Shown in pieces: positions 1-5,702 of a DNA stretch of 6,072 bases. The stretch comes from Novosphingobium sp. (GTDB lineage Bacteria > Pseudomonadota > Alphaproteobacteria > Sphingomonadales > Sphingomonadaceae), in NCBI GenBank assembly GCA_028697875.1, contig JAQVEQ010000166.1:1-6072 (forward strand), written 5' to 3'. Below the pieces are notes generated by a model that ran no database searches, was not told where the DNA came from, and saw nothing but the letters and a program-made list of their open reading frames with translations. The number at the start of each line of letters is the position of its first letter. Position 1 is the first letter of the stretch. A program made the translations under genes and the position numbers.

Positions 1-1
1 C

Positions 2-49
2 AACGTCCTGGCCGACGCCTTGGCGCAAGGCGGCGCCGCCCGGGAATAG
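2..49 (+). CDS. C-terminal end of an unidentified upstream gene (partial)
   Basis: An open frame enters from the left edge and ends at a TAG at 47-49, giving 15 residues that read NVLADALAQGGAARE. The tail is too short to assign to a family. The stop lies 8 bp before the GTG of the M48 peptidase gene, a spacing typical of genes in one operon, so the upstream gene may share a transcript with it. Another frame is also open here (the peptidase frame itself), so the assignment as a real gene end rests on the sensible amino-acid make-up and the close junction only. Confidence 0.4.
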   Translation, partial: NVLADALAQGGAARE

Positions 50-57
50 AGCGGCGC

Positions 58-1080
58 GTGATCCGCACAGCCCTGCTGCTGGGGGCCATCATCCTGCCCT
101 TGCCGCCCGCAATCGCGGCCGACCGCTCCGCCGGCACCGCCGAAGGGGCCTTCGCCCGTTTGCAGCGTGACGATGCCCGGCTGCAAACGGCCGGCTGGCG
201 CCTGGCCACCGCCAATGCGCCCTATTGCCGGGATGTCCGCCCCGCGGCCGGGCTGCTGCTGTTCGATGCGCGCCAGTTCGCCACGCCCGCCGCCGTCCGC
301 GCGGCCACGGGCATTGCCGGAGACATCGCGGTCGAAGCCGTCGCCGAAGATTCGCCCGCCGCTGCCGCCGGGCTGTTTCCCGGCCAGGAAGTGCTCGCCA
401 TCGATGGGGCCGCCACCGCGCGGCCGGTCGCGGCCGGGGCCGCTCCTTTCGCCCGGCTCGCCGCACTGCAAGGCAGGATCGATGCCGCACTGGCACGAAA
501 CGGCACGGTAACGCTGACGGTACGAAACAGGGACGGCGCCGCGCGGGAGATCGCGCTGGCCGGGCAACCCGCCTGTCCGGTGCCGTTCACGCTCGAAACG
601 GCCAGCGGCGCGGCACTGGCCGACGGGACGCGCGTGATCGTAGGCCAGGCCTTCGGTGCCACCGGCAGCCCCGCGGAACAGATCGACGACGACGAATTCG
701 CCGCCGCGCTCGCCCATGAAATGGCGCACAACCTGCTCGGCCACCGCGCCTGGCTGGACAAGGCCGGACGGACCCCGGAAAACATCCGGCGGACCGAACG
801 GGAAGCCGACCGTCTTTCGGTCTGGCTCCTGGCCAATGCCGGCTACGATCCCGCAACCGCCCCCCGGCTGATGCGCGGCTGGGCGCAGCGGCGCGATCCC
901 GGCATCGCGCGCGTTCCCACGCATGACGGGTGGGACGAACGCGCCCGCCTGATGGAAGTGGAAATCGCGCACTTGCGTGCCACCCTGCGCGGCACCGGAC
1001 AGGCCGACTGGGCACGCGATTTCACGCGGGAACAAGAGGCGCAGGCACCGGACCGGACACGCAAAAAATCTGACGCATGA
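58..1080 (+). CDS. Exported M48-family zinc metallopeptidase with PDZ domain
   Basis: Predicted zinc-dependent endopeptidase of 340 residues acting outside the inner membrane. Residues 1-20 form a signal peptide (hydrophobic stretch LLLGAIILPLPP, then AIA before A21), with no lipobox cysteine, so a soluble periplasmic protein is expected. Residues about 85-160 resemble a PDZ domain (VEAVAEDSPAAAAGLFPGQEV region), which in other proteases binds exposed C-termini. The peptidase part carries HEMAH at 220-224 (zinc ligands H220 and H224, catalytic E221) and EREAD at 247-251, with E247 the expected third ligand, followed by an Arg- and Asp-rich tail. The GTG start at 58 is chosen because it places the signal peptide at the N-terminus; only a weak AGAG lies 6 bp upstream. 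M48 relatives such as BepA and LoiP work in envelope protein quality control. The substrate here is unknown. The stop overlaps or lies just before the kinase gene start. Confidence 0.88.
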   Translation: MIRTALLLGAIILPLPPAIAADRSAGTAEGAFARLQRDDARLQTAGWRLATANAPYCRDVRPAAGLLLFDARQFATPAAVRAATGIAGDIAVEAVAEDSPAAAAGLFPGQEVLAIDGAATARPVAAGAAPFARLAALQGRIDAALARNGTVTLTVRNRDGAAREIALAGQPACPVPFTLETASGAALADGTRVIVGQAFGATGSPAEQIDDDEFAAALAHEMAHNLLGHRAWLDKAGRTPENIRRTEREADRLSVWLLANAGYDPATAPRLMRGWAQRRDPGIARVPTHDGWDERARLMEVEIAHLRATLRGTGQADWARDFTREQEAQAPDRTRKKSDA

Positions 1081-1093
1081 CCCGAAATGCGCT

Positions 1094-1100
1094 AAGGGAA
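1094..1100 (+). promoter_or_regulatory. Shine-Dalgarno sequence deciding the kinase start
   Basis: AAGGGAA lies 6 bp before the ATG at 1107. The alternative in-frame ATG at 1077, which would overlap the protease stop as ATGA, has only an A-rich run and no purine-rich GGAG-like sequence before it. This favours 1107 as the main start, though coupled re-initiation at 1077 is possible. Confidence 0.6.
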
Positions 1101-1106
1101 ACGCCC

Positions 1107-2306
1107 ATGGCCGTGCTGCCTCTCCGCCCGACACCCTTCTTCGCCAACAAGAACCGCGCTTTCTGGCAATTGCAGATCGCGGGCTGGGGCGGGGCCATGG
1201 TGCTGCGCGCCATGACCAGCCTGGCAAACGAGAAGCCGCTGTCCTTCCTCCTGCTGGTCCTGATCGCGACAGTCACCGGCTTTTCGATCAGCCTCGTACT
1301 CTCGGTGATCTACCGCCAGCTGATTCACCGCCGCCCGCTGGTGACATGGGGCCTGACCGGCATCGCCCTTGCCGGGGCGGTCAGCGTTTCCGCCTTCATC
1401 AACGGCTGGGTCATCAGCCTTTACCAAGTCAACAGCGAAGCGAGCTTCGCCCAGCTGTTCCTCGGCGTGTTCTATATCGACCTGACCCTGCTCGGCGCAT
1501 GGTCCGCACTCTACTACGCGATCAACTTCTACCTGCAGATCGAACAGCAGGCCGACCGGCTGCATAGCCTGGAAGCGCAGGCGACCAGCGCCCAGCTGGC
1601 TATGCTGCGCTACCAGCTCAACCCGCATTTCCTGTTCAACACGCTGAATTCGATCTCGACCCTGGTGCTGCTCAAGCAGACCGGGCCGGCCAATGCCATG
1701 CTGATGCGGCTGTCGTCCTTCCTGCGCCACACGCTGGTCAACGAAGCGGGCAGCAAGGTAACGGTCGCGCAGGAAGTGGAAACGCTCAAACTCTATCTCG
1801 ATATCGAGCGGATGCGCTTCGAAGAGCGCTTGCGGACCGAGTTCCGCATCGCCCCCGAAGCCAGCGATGCGCTGCTGCCGTCGCTGCTGCTGCAACCGCT
1901 GGTCGAAAACGCGATCAAATATGCCGTCTCCCCGCAGGAGGAAGGCGCGCGGATCACGCTCTCCACACAGCTCATCGGCCAAAGGCTTCGCATCACCGTC
2001 TCCGACACCGGGCCGGGATTGCAAAATCGCGAGCTTCGGCCGACTTATCCGGGCGTCGTCGCAGGCGCCGGGGAACCAACATCGACCGGCGTGGGTTTGG
2101 CTAATATCCGCGACCGGCTGGCCCAGGCCTATGGCGACGACCACCGTTTCGAGATCCGTACACCGCCCGATGGAGGTTTCACCGTCATTATCGAAATTCC
2201 TTATGAACCTGCCAAGGCAATGGAGGCAGAACAGGCCCGCCTGCCGGGCACCCCGCCGGCAACTGCCGCCATTCCAGACAAACGCCCCCTCGGAACCAAC
2301 GCATGA
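1107..2306 (+). CDS. Membrane sensor histidine kinase, LytS/His_kinase (PF06580) type
   Basis: Sensor kinase of 399 residues (409 if begun at the ATG at 1077). The N-terminal third is hydrophobic, with about four membrane segments near residues 18-36, 45-69, 78-106 and 111-143, and no recognisable extracellular sensor domain. A short helical linker (EQQADRLHSLEAQ) leads to the phosphoacceptor motif NPHFLFNTLNSI with H174, the hallmark of the LytS/YehU class. The ATP-binding part shows LLQPLVENAIKYA (N268), DTGPG (300-304) and GVGLANIRDRL (from 328). A Pro/Ala-rich tail of about 30 residues follows the ATPase domain. The ATG at 1107 is preferred because of its good ribosome binding site. The stop overlaps the regulator start by 4 bp (ATGA), so the two are translationally coupled and are almost surely a cognate pair. 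The signal sensed cannot be told from the sequence. Confidence 0.92.
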   Translation: MAVLPLRPTPFFANKNRAFWQLQIAGWGGAMVLRAMTSLANEKPLSFLLLVLIATVTGFSISLVLSVIYRQLIHRRPLVTWGLTGIALAGAVSVSAFINGWVISLYQVNSEASFAQLFLGVFYIDLTLLGAWSALYYAINFYLQIEQQADRLHSLEAQATSAQLAMLRYQLNPHFLFNTLNSISTLVLLKQTGPANAMLMRLSSFLRHTLVNEAGSKVTVAQEVETLKLYLDIERMRFEERLRTEFRIAPEASDALLPSLLLQPLVENAIKYAVSPQEEGARITLSTQLIGQRLRITVSDTGPGLQNRELRPTYPGVVAGAGEPTSTGVGLANIRDRLAQAYGDDHRFEIRTPPDGGFTVIIEIPYEPAKAMEAEQARLPGTPPATAAIPDKRPLGTNA

Positions 2307-3097
2307 CCATCCGCACCATTCTCGTCGATGACGAAAAACTGGCCATTCAAGGCCTGCAACTGCGCCTTGAGGCCTTCCCCGACGTCGAGGTGATCGACAC
2401 CTGTTCGAACGGGCGCGAGGCCATCCGCAAGATCAAGACCGAGAAACCGGACCTCGTCTTCCTCGACATCCAGATGCCCGGCTTCGACGGCTTTTCCGTC
2501 GTCAAGGGCGTGATGGAAATCGAACCGCCGCTGTTCGTGTTCGTCACCGCCTACGAAGAACACGCGATCCGCGCCTTCGAAGCCAATGCCGTCAATTACC
2601 TGATGAAGCCGGTGGACGAGGACAAGCTGGCCGACACGATCGAACGCGTGCGCCAGCGCCTGGCCGAGAAGCGGTCGGCCGAAGAAGCCGAAAAGCTCAA
2701 GAACGTCCTGTCCGAAGTCGCGCCCGACGCGGTCGAGGCCATGCCGGAACAGGAAGACGGAACGAACCGCTACGAGAAGCTCATCAACATCAAGGACCGC
2801 GGGCAGATATTCCGCGTCGATGTCGATTCGATCGAACATATCGAGGCGGCGGGCGACTACATGTGCATCTATACCGGCGACAATTCGCTGATCCTGCGCG
2901 AGACGATGAAGGATCTCGAACGGCGGCTCGATCCGCGCATGTTTCAGCGCGTCCACCGTTCGACCATCGTCAATCTCGACCAGGTGCGCCAGGTCAAGCC
3001 GCATACCAACGGCGAATGCTTCCTCGTGCTGGAAAGCGGCGCGCAAGTGAAAGTCAGCCGCTCCTACCGGGACGTGGTGGCGCGATTCGTGCATTAG
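2303..3097 (+). CDS. LytTR-family two-component response regulator
   Basis: DNA-binding response regulator of 264 residues. The receiver domain (about 1-120) has the acidic pocket D9, D10 and E11, the phosphoacceptor D55 in LVFLDIQMPG, the switch residue T82 and the conserved K102 in the MKPVD motif. An acidic, charged linker (about 121-155) joins it to a LytTR domain (about 158-262) with the typical EAAGDYMCIY, FQRVHRSTIVNL and VSRSYRDVV elements. LytTR regulators use a beta-strand fold that inserts loops into the major groove at paired repeats. The ATG overlaps the kinase stop by 4 bp and has only a weak GGA before it, so translation probably depends on the kinase gene. Target genes are unknown; I looked for a pair of LytTR-type boxes near the genes in this window and saw none. 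Confidence 0.94.
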   Translation: MTIRTILVDDEKLAIQGLQLRLEAFPDVEVIDTCSNGREAIRKIKTEKPDLVFLDIQMPGFDGFSVVKGVMEIEPPLFVFVTAYEEHAIRAFEANAVNYLMKPVDEDKLADTIERVRQRLAEKRSAEEAEKLKNVLSEVAPDAVEAMPEQEDGTNRYEKLINIKDRGQIFRVDVDSIEHIEAAGDYMCIYTGDNSLILRETMKDLERRLDPRMFQRVHRSTIVNLDQVRQVKPHTNGECFLVLESGAQVKVSRSYRDVVARFVH

Positions 3098-3220
3098 GCC
3101 GTTTTGCGAACCCGCATCCGCAGGTTCGTCCCCGGCACAATTCCCTCCGCTCCGCTTCGGGACGCCTGCAGGCGCGCAGTCGCGCTTGCGGTCCTCGCGG
3201 ACCGGGCTAAATCGTTCTTC
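3098..3220 (+). other. Structured intergenic region / nadC leader with inverted repeats
   Basis: This 123-bp gap is dense in dyad symmetry. CGAACC at 3107-3112 pairs with GGTTCG at 3123-3128. The sequence at 3166-3176 pairs with 3181-3191 as an 11-bp stem (two G-U pairs) closed by the loop CAGT. CGGTCC at 3189-3194 pairs with GGACCG at 3199-3204 around TCGC. The last two overlap by 3 bases and would compete in RNA. A 12-bp perfect palindrome, CGCCTGCAGGCG, sits at 3163-3174. None is followed by a T-run, so a classical intrinsic terminator is not supported. Possible roles are an end for the regulator transcript, a leader affecting nadC, or a dispersed palindromic repeat. Confidence 0.45.
3166..3191 (+). 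repeat. 11-bp stem-loop upstream of nadC
   Basis: CTGCAGGCGCG at 3166-3176 can pair with CGCGCTTGCGG at 3181-3191, leaving the 4-base loop CAGT. Two of the eleven pairs are G-U, so the symmetry is stronger in RNA than in DNA. It lies 29 bp before the nadC ATG and no poly-U follows. The pairing is directly visible; its function is not. Confidence 0.5.
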
Positions 3221-4084
3221 ATGACCCAGTTCCGACTTCCCGGTTTCGACCTCGACGCCTTTGTCCGCGCCACACTCGACGAAGACCTTGGCGTGGGCCT
3301 GCCCGGCGGCGGGCACGACGTCACCGCCGAGAGCGTGATTCCGGCCGGTGCGCGCTTTTCGGGCGTGATGGACAGCCGCGACGCCATTGTCGTCGCGGGG
3401 CTGCCGATCGCCGTGGCCTTCTTCCGCGCGCTCGATCCGGACATGACGATCGAGGTACTGGTGGAAGAAGGCGCCCGGGTATCCGCCGGGACCCACCTCA
3501 TGCGCCTGTCCGGCAATGCGCGGGCCATGCTGACGGCCGAGCGCAGCGCGCTCAACACCGTGCAGCACCTCTCCGGCATTGCCACGATGACCCGTCAGTA
3601 CGTGGACGCGATGGGCGACAGCGGCTGCGTGCTGCTCGACACGCGCAAGACCATCCCCGGCCTGCGCCATCTCGAAAAATACGCCACCCGCATGGGCGGG
3701 GCGCAGAACCACCGCATGGGCCTGTGGGATGCGGCGATGATCAAGGACAACCACGTCCTGGTTGCCGGCGACGTGGGCGAGGCCGTGCGCCGGGCACGCG
3801 CCGCCGGGGTCGAAAACGTGATCTGCGAAGTCGACCGGATCGACCAGATCGAGCCCGCGCTGGCGGCAGGGGCCAGCCACTTGCTGCTCGACAACATGGA
3901 CGCGCCGACGCTTTCCGACGCCGTGGCACTTGTCGGCGGACGCGTGCCGACCGAAGCGTCGGGCGGAATCGACCTGCGGACGATCGGGCCCAAGGCGGCG
4001 ACCGGCGTCACCTATGTCTCGGTCGGGCGGCTCACGCAGAGCGCGCCTGCCGCCGATATCGGGCTCGACTTCACTCCGGTGTGA
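3221..4084 (+). CDS. nadC: Nicotinate-nucleotide pyrophosphorylase (quinolinate phosphoribosyltransferase)
   Basis: Cytoplasmic enzyme of de novo NAD synthesis that converts quinolinate and PRPP to nicotinate mononucleotide, CO2 and pyrophosphate. The 287-residue length is normal for the family. Recognisable features are ERSALN at 107-112, HLSGIAT at 116-122, the signature DTRKTIPGLR at 140-149 with R142 and K143, K153, GGAQNHR at 159-165, K175 in IKDNH, E203, D224 in LLDNMD, and the phosphate-binding SGGI at 247-250. The frame is open further upstream to a TTG at 3104, but the ATG at 3221 fits the usual NadC N-terminus (FDLDAFVRATLDEDLG). Its ribosome binding site is poor, which with the structured leader may limit expression. 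nadA and nadB are not in the window. An RNase T2 gene begins 10 bp after the stop. Confidence 0.96.
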   Translation: MTQFRLPGFDLDAFVRATLDEDLGVGLPGGGHDVTAESVIPAGARFSGVMDSRDAIVVAGLPIAVAFFRALDPDMTIEVLVEEGARVSAGTHLMRLSGNARAMLTAERSALNTVQHLSGIATMTRQYVDAMGDSGCVLLDTRKTIPGLRHLEKYATRMGGAQNHRMGLWDAAMIKDNHVLVAGDVGEAVRRARAAGVENVICEVDRIDQIEPALAAGASHLLLDNMDAPTLSDAVALVGGRVPTEASGGIDLRTIGPKAATGVTYVSVGRLTQSAPAADIGLDFTPV

Positions 4085-4094
4085 AGGGGCGGCC

Positions 4095-4805
4095 ATGAAA
4101 CGCGCCGCTGCCCTGCTCGTCCTGCCGTTGCCGGCCAGCGCCGGTCCGGCCTTCGCGCAGGCCTACCAGTGCCGCGTGCCTTCCGGGCCCATCGCCGTGC
4201 CGGAGATCGCGCCCGACGGCCCCACGCGGCGGATGCCCGTCACCGGCTACACCCTGTCCCTCAGCTGGTCGCCCGAACATTGCCGGGGGCGGGAAACGCG
4301 CCCTTCCGACGCCGTGCAGTGTTCCGGGCGCAACGGGCGTTTCGGCCTCGTGCTCCACGGCCTGTGGCCCGAAGGTGCCAACGGACGCTGGCCCCAGTGG
4401 TGCCCGGCCCCGCGCAGCCCCTCCCCCGCGACCGTGCGCCAGCACTTGTGCATGACACCGTCCGCCCGGCTCATGGCGCACGAATGGGCCAAGCACGGGG
4501 CCTGCATGGTCCGCAAGCCGGAAACCTATTTCCGGATCGGCAGCATCCTGTGGAACAGCCTGCGCCTGCCCGACCTCGACCGGCTTTCGCACCAGGACGG
4601 GCTTGACGCAGGCGCGATCCGCCAGGCCTTCGCCGACGGCAACCCGGCGTGGAAGCACGAGCACATCGGCATTCGCCTGAACCCGCGCGGATGGCTGCGC
4701 GAAATCCGCCTCTGTTACGGCAAGGGCTTCATGCCCGCGCGCTGTGCGCCCGGCCAATACGGCGCACACGATACGGTCACGGTAAAGATCTGGCGGGGGC
4801 TCTAA
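4095..4805 (+). CDS. Ribonuclease T2 family protein, exported
   Basis: Predicted RNA endonuclease of 236 residues that cleaves single-stranded RNA through 2',3'-cyclic phosphate intermediates, acting in the periplasm or outside the cell. A signal peptide covers residues 1-21, ending PAFA before Q22. The first conserved active-site segment is LVLHGLWPEG (H88, W91) and the second is HEWAKHGAC (H129, E130, K133, H134), so all the usual catalytic residues are present. Eight cysteines (26, 63, 76, 103, 119, 137, 207, 217) suit disulfide bonding outside the cytoplasm. The ATG at 4095 is chosen over the longer open frame because GAAGGGG lies 5 bp upstream and the signal peptide starts there. The gene follows nadC by 10 bp, so it is probably co-transcribed. 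It resembles the E. coli RNase I type in broad terms. A role in using external RNA as a nutrient source is an inference. Confidence 0.93.
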   Translation: MKRAAALLVLPLPASAGPAFAQAYQCRVPSGPIAVPEIAPDGPTRRMPVTGYTLSLSWSPEHCRGRETRPSDAVQCSGRNGRFGLVLHGLWPEGANGRWPQWCPAPRSPSPATVRQHLCMTPSARLMAHEWAKHGACMVRKPETYFRIGSILWNSLRLPDLDRLSHQDGLDAGAIRQAFADGNPAWKHEHIGIRLNPRGWLREIRLCYGKGFMPARCAPGQYGAHDTVTVKIWRGL

Positions 4806-5260
4806 CCCCGCCGCTCGCGAAAGAATTCCCGCAACAGTTCCGCCGCTTCGGTTTCGCCCATCCCGGAATAGACGTCCGGCCGGTGGAGGCACTGTTTCTG
4901 TTCGAACACCCGCGCCCCGTGTTCCACCGCGCCGCCCTTGGGATCGGCCGCCGCATAATAGAGCCGCGCGATCCGCGCATGGGCGATGGCCCCGGCGCAC
5001 ATCGCGCACGGTTCCAGCGTGACCCACAGTTCGCACCCTTCCAGCCGCTCGTCCCCAAGGGCCTCGGCCGCGCGGCGAATCGCCAGCATTTCGGCATGGG
5101 CGGTGGGATCGTGCAAGGTGCGCGGAGCGTTATGGGCGCGCGCCACGATTCGCCCATCCCTGACGACGACGGCACCCACCGGCACTTCGCCCGCCCGTGC
5201 GGCGGTTTCCGCCTCCGCCAGGGCGGCGGCCATCGGTTCGGGGAGTGGCCAGCGTGTCAT
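4802..5260 (-). CDS. tadA: tRNA-specific adenosine deaminase (A34 to inosine)
   Basis: Cytoplasmic zinc deaminase of 152 residues that converts adenosine 34 of tRNA-Arg(ACG) to inosine for wobble decoding. The zinc site is visible as HAE at 55-57 (H55 ligand, E57 proton shuttle) and PCAMC at 84-88 (C85 and C88 ligands). VPVGAVVV (27-34), RAHN (41-44), the DPKGGAVEHG segment and the C-terminal basic helix LLREFFRERR are all typical of TadA. The ATG at 5260 gives the usual MTRWPLPEPM start. The frame extends 12 codons further upstream to 5296, and no strong ribosome binding site distinguishes the starts. The gene runs against the RNase T2 gene and the two stop codons overlap. It is divergent from rpmB, with a short GTGCG/CGCAC dyad (5266-5280) just upstream in its leader. 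Confidence 0.95.
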   Translation of the reverse strand: MTRWPLPEPMAAALAEAETAARAGEVPVGAVVVRDGRIVARAHNAPRTLHDPTAHAEMLAIRRAAEALGDERLEGCELWVTLEPCAMCAGAIAHARIARLYYAAADPKGGAVEHGARVFEQKQCLHRPDVYSGMGETEAAELLREFFRERRG

Positions 5261-5281
5261 GCATCGTGCGCTAACCGCACC

Positions 5282-5324
5282 TGCCGAATCCCGCAATGCC
5301 CGGCGAATGCTTGACGATTCGGCA
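5282..5324. repeat. 9-bp inverted repeat across the tadA-rpmB promoter region
   Basis: TGCCGAATC at 5282-5290 is matched exactly, inverted, by GATTCGGCA at 5316-5324. The arms are separated by 25 bp and their centres are 34 bp apart, close to three helical turns. The right arm shares a base with the -35 hexamer proposed for rpmB. This layout would suit a dimeric or looping regulator, but it could be chance in a short GC-rich spacer. Confidence 0.4.
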
Positions 5325-5339
5325 TCCCACCGCTATGCG
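5311..5339 (+). promoter_or_regulatory. Probable promoter of rpmB
   Basis: TTGACG (5311-5316, five of six matches to the consensus -35) is followed after exactly 17 bp by TATGCG (5334-5339, a weak -10 with the TAT core). Transcription would begin near 5346, giving a leader of roughly 40 bases before the rpmB ATG. The strong -35 and ideal spacing fit a highly expressed ribosomal protein gene. The -10 is the weak part of the call. Confidence 0.6.
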
Positions 5340-5387
5340 CGCCGCTTTCCGGGGTAACCCCCAGCTTTTTCGAATGAGAGATTTTCC

Positions 5388-5675
5388 ATGTCGCGCATTT
5401 GCGAACTGACCGGCAAGGGCCGCCAGATCGGCCACAATGTGAGCCACGCCAACAACAAGACGAAGCGCGTCTTCCTGCCCAACCTGCAGAACGTCACGCT
5501 GCTGTCGGAAAAGCTGGACCGCAGCTTCAAGTTCCGCGTCAGCACGCAGGGCCTGCGTTCGGTCGAACACAACGGCGGCCTCGACAACTGGCTGCTCAAG
5601 ACTTCCGACGCCAAGCTTTCGCCGCGCGCGCTCAAGGTGAAGCGCGAGCTGAAGAAGGCCGCTGCCGCCGCCTGA
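5388..5675 (+). CDS. rpmB: Large ribosomal subunit protein bL28
   Basis: Ribosomal protein of the 50S subunit, 95 residues, near the alphaproteobacterial length and longer than the E. coli form because of a C-terminal basic extension. The N-terminus MSRICELTGKGRQIGHNVSHANNKTKRVFLPNLQ is replaced here by its key parts: CELTGKG (5-11), NVSHANNKTKR (17-27) and FLPNLQNV. RVSTQGLRSVEHNGGLDNWLL and the Lys/Ala-rich tail complete the family pattern. Only one cysteine (C5) is present, so this is not the four-cysteine zinc-binding form. GAGAG at 5376-5380, 7 bp before the ATG, is a good ribosome binding site. It stands alone between divergent tadA and a convergent phytase-like gene, with its own promoter-like sequence and a hairpin just after the stop. 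Confidence 0.98.
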   Translation: MSRICELTGKGRQIGHNVSHANNKTKRVFLPNLQNVTLLSEKLDRSFKFRVSTQGLRSVEHNGGLDNWLLKTSDAKLSPRALKVKRELKKAAAAA

Positions 5676-5679
5676 GCCG

Positions 5680-5699
5680 ATGGCCCCATCCGGGGCCAT
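5680..5699. terminator. Hairpin between convergent rpmB and phytase-like gene, possible bidirectional terminator
   Basis: ATGGCCCC at 5680-5687 pairs perfectly with GGGGCCAT at 5692-5699 around the loop ATCC. It begins 4 bp after the rpmB stop and ends 3 bp before the stop codon of the opposing gene, the usual place for a shared terminator. Neither side has a T-run, so it is not a textbook intrinsic terminator. It may stop transcription with Rho, or protect 3' ends. Confidence 0.6.
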
Positions 5700-5702
5700 G
5701 CT

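Noticed and set aside
1092..2144. 350-codon minus-strand open frame opposite the kinase
   Set aside because: It is a shadow of the kinase codon pattern, with no domain, no signal sequence and no independent start signals.
3107..3128. Hairpin after the response regulator as an intrinsic terminator
   Set aside because: The stem is only 6 bp plus an interrupted inner pair, and no T-run follows on either strand. The shared ATCC loop with the 5680-5699 hairpin is probably chance.
3104..3220. N-terminal extension of NadC from the TTG at 3104
   Set aside because: The extra 39 residues are Arg-rich and unlike NadC, and they run through the inverted-repeat region. The ATG at 3221 matches the family N-terminus.
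3098..3220. LytTR binding boxes upstream of nadC that would make it a target of the neighbouring regulator
   Set aside because: Only isolated GTT-containing partial matches are present, without the paired spacing expected for LytTR sites.
2201..4096. 631-codon open frame on the minus strand opposite the response regulator and nadC
   Set aside because: It lies wholly opposite two clearly identified genes, its translation is rich in His, Arg, Gly and Asp with no recognisable domain, and such long antisense frames are common in high-GC DNA.
4071..5036. 321-codon minus-strand open frame spanning RNase T2 and part of tadA
   Set aside because: It conflicts with two confidently identified genes, including tadA on the same strand in another frame, and shows no family motif.
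5231..5296. Alternative tadA starts at 5296 and 5233
   Set aside because: The 5296 start adds 12 residues not typical of TadA, and the 5233 start removes the conserved WPLPEPM stretch. Neither has a better ribosome binding site.
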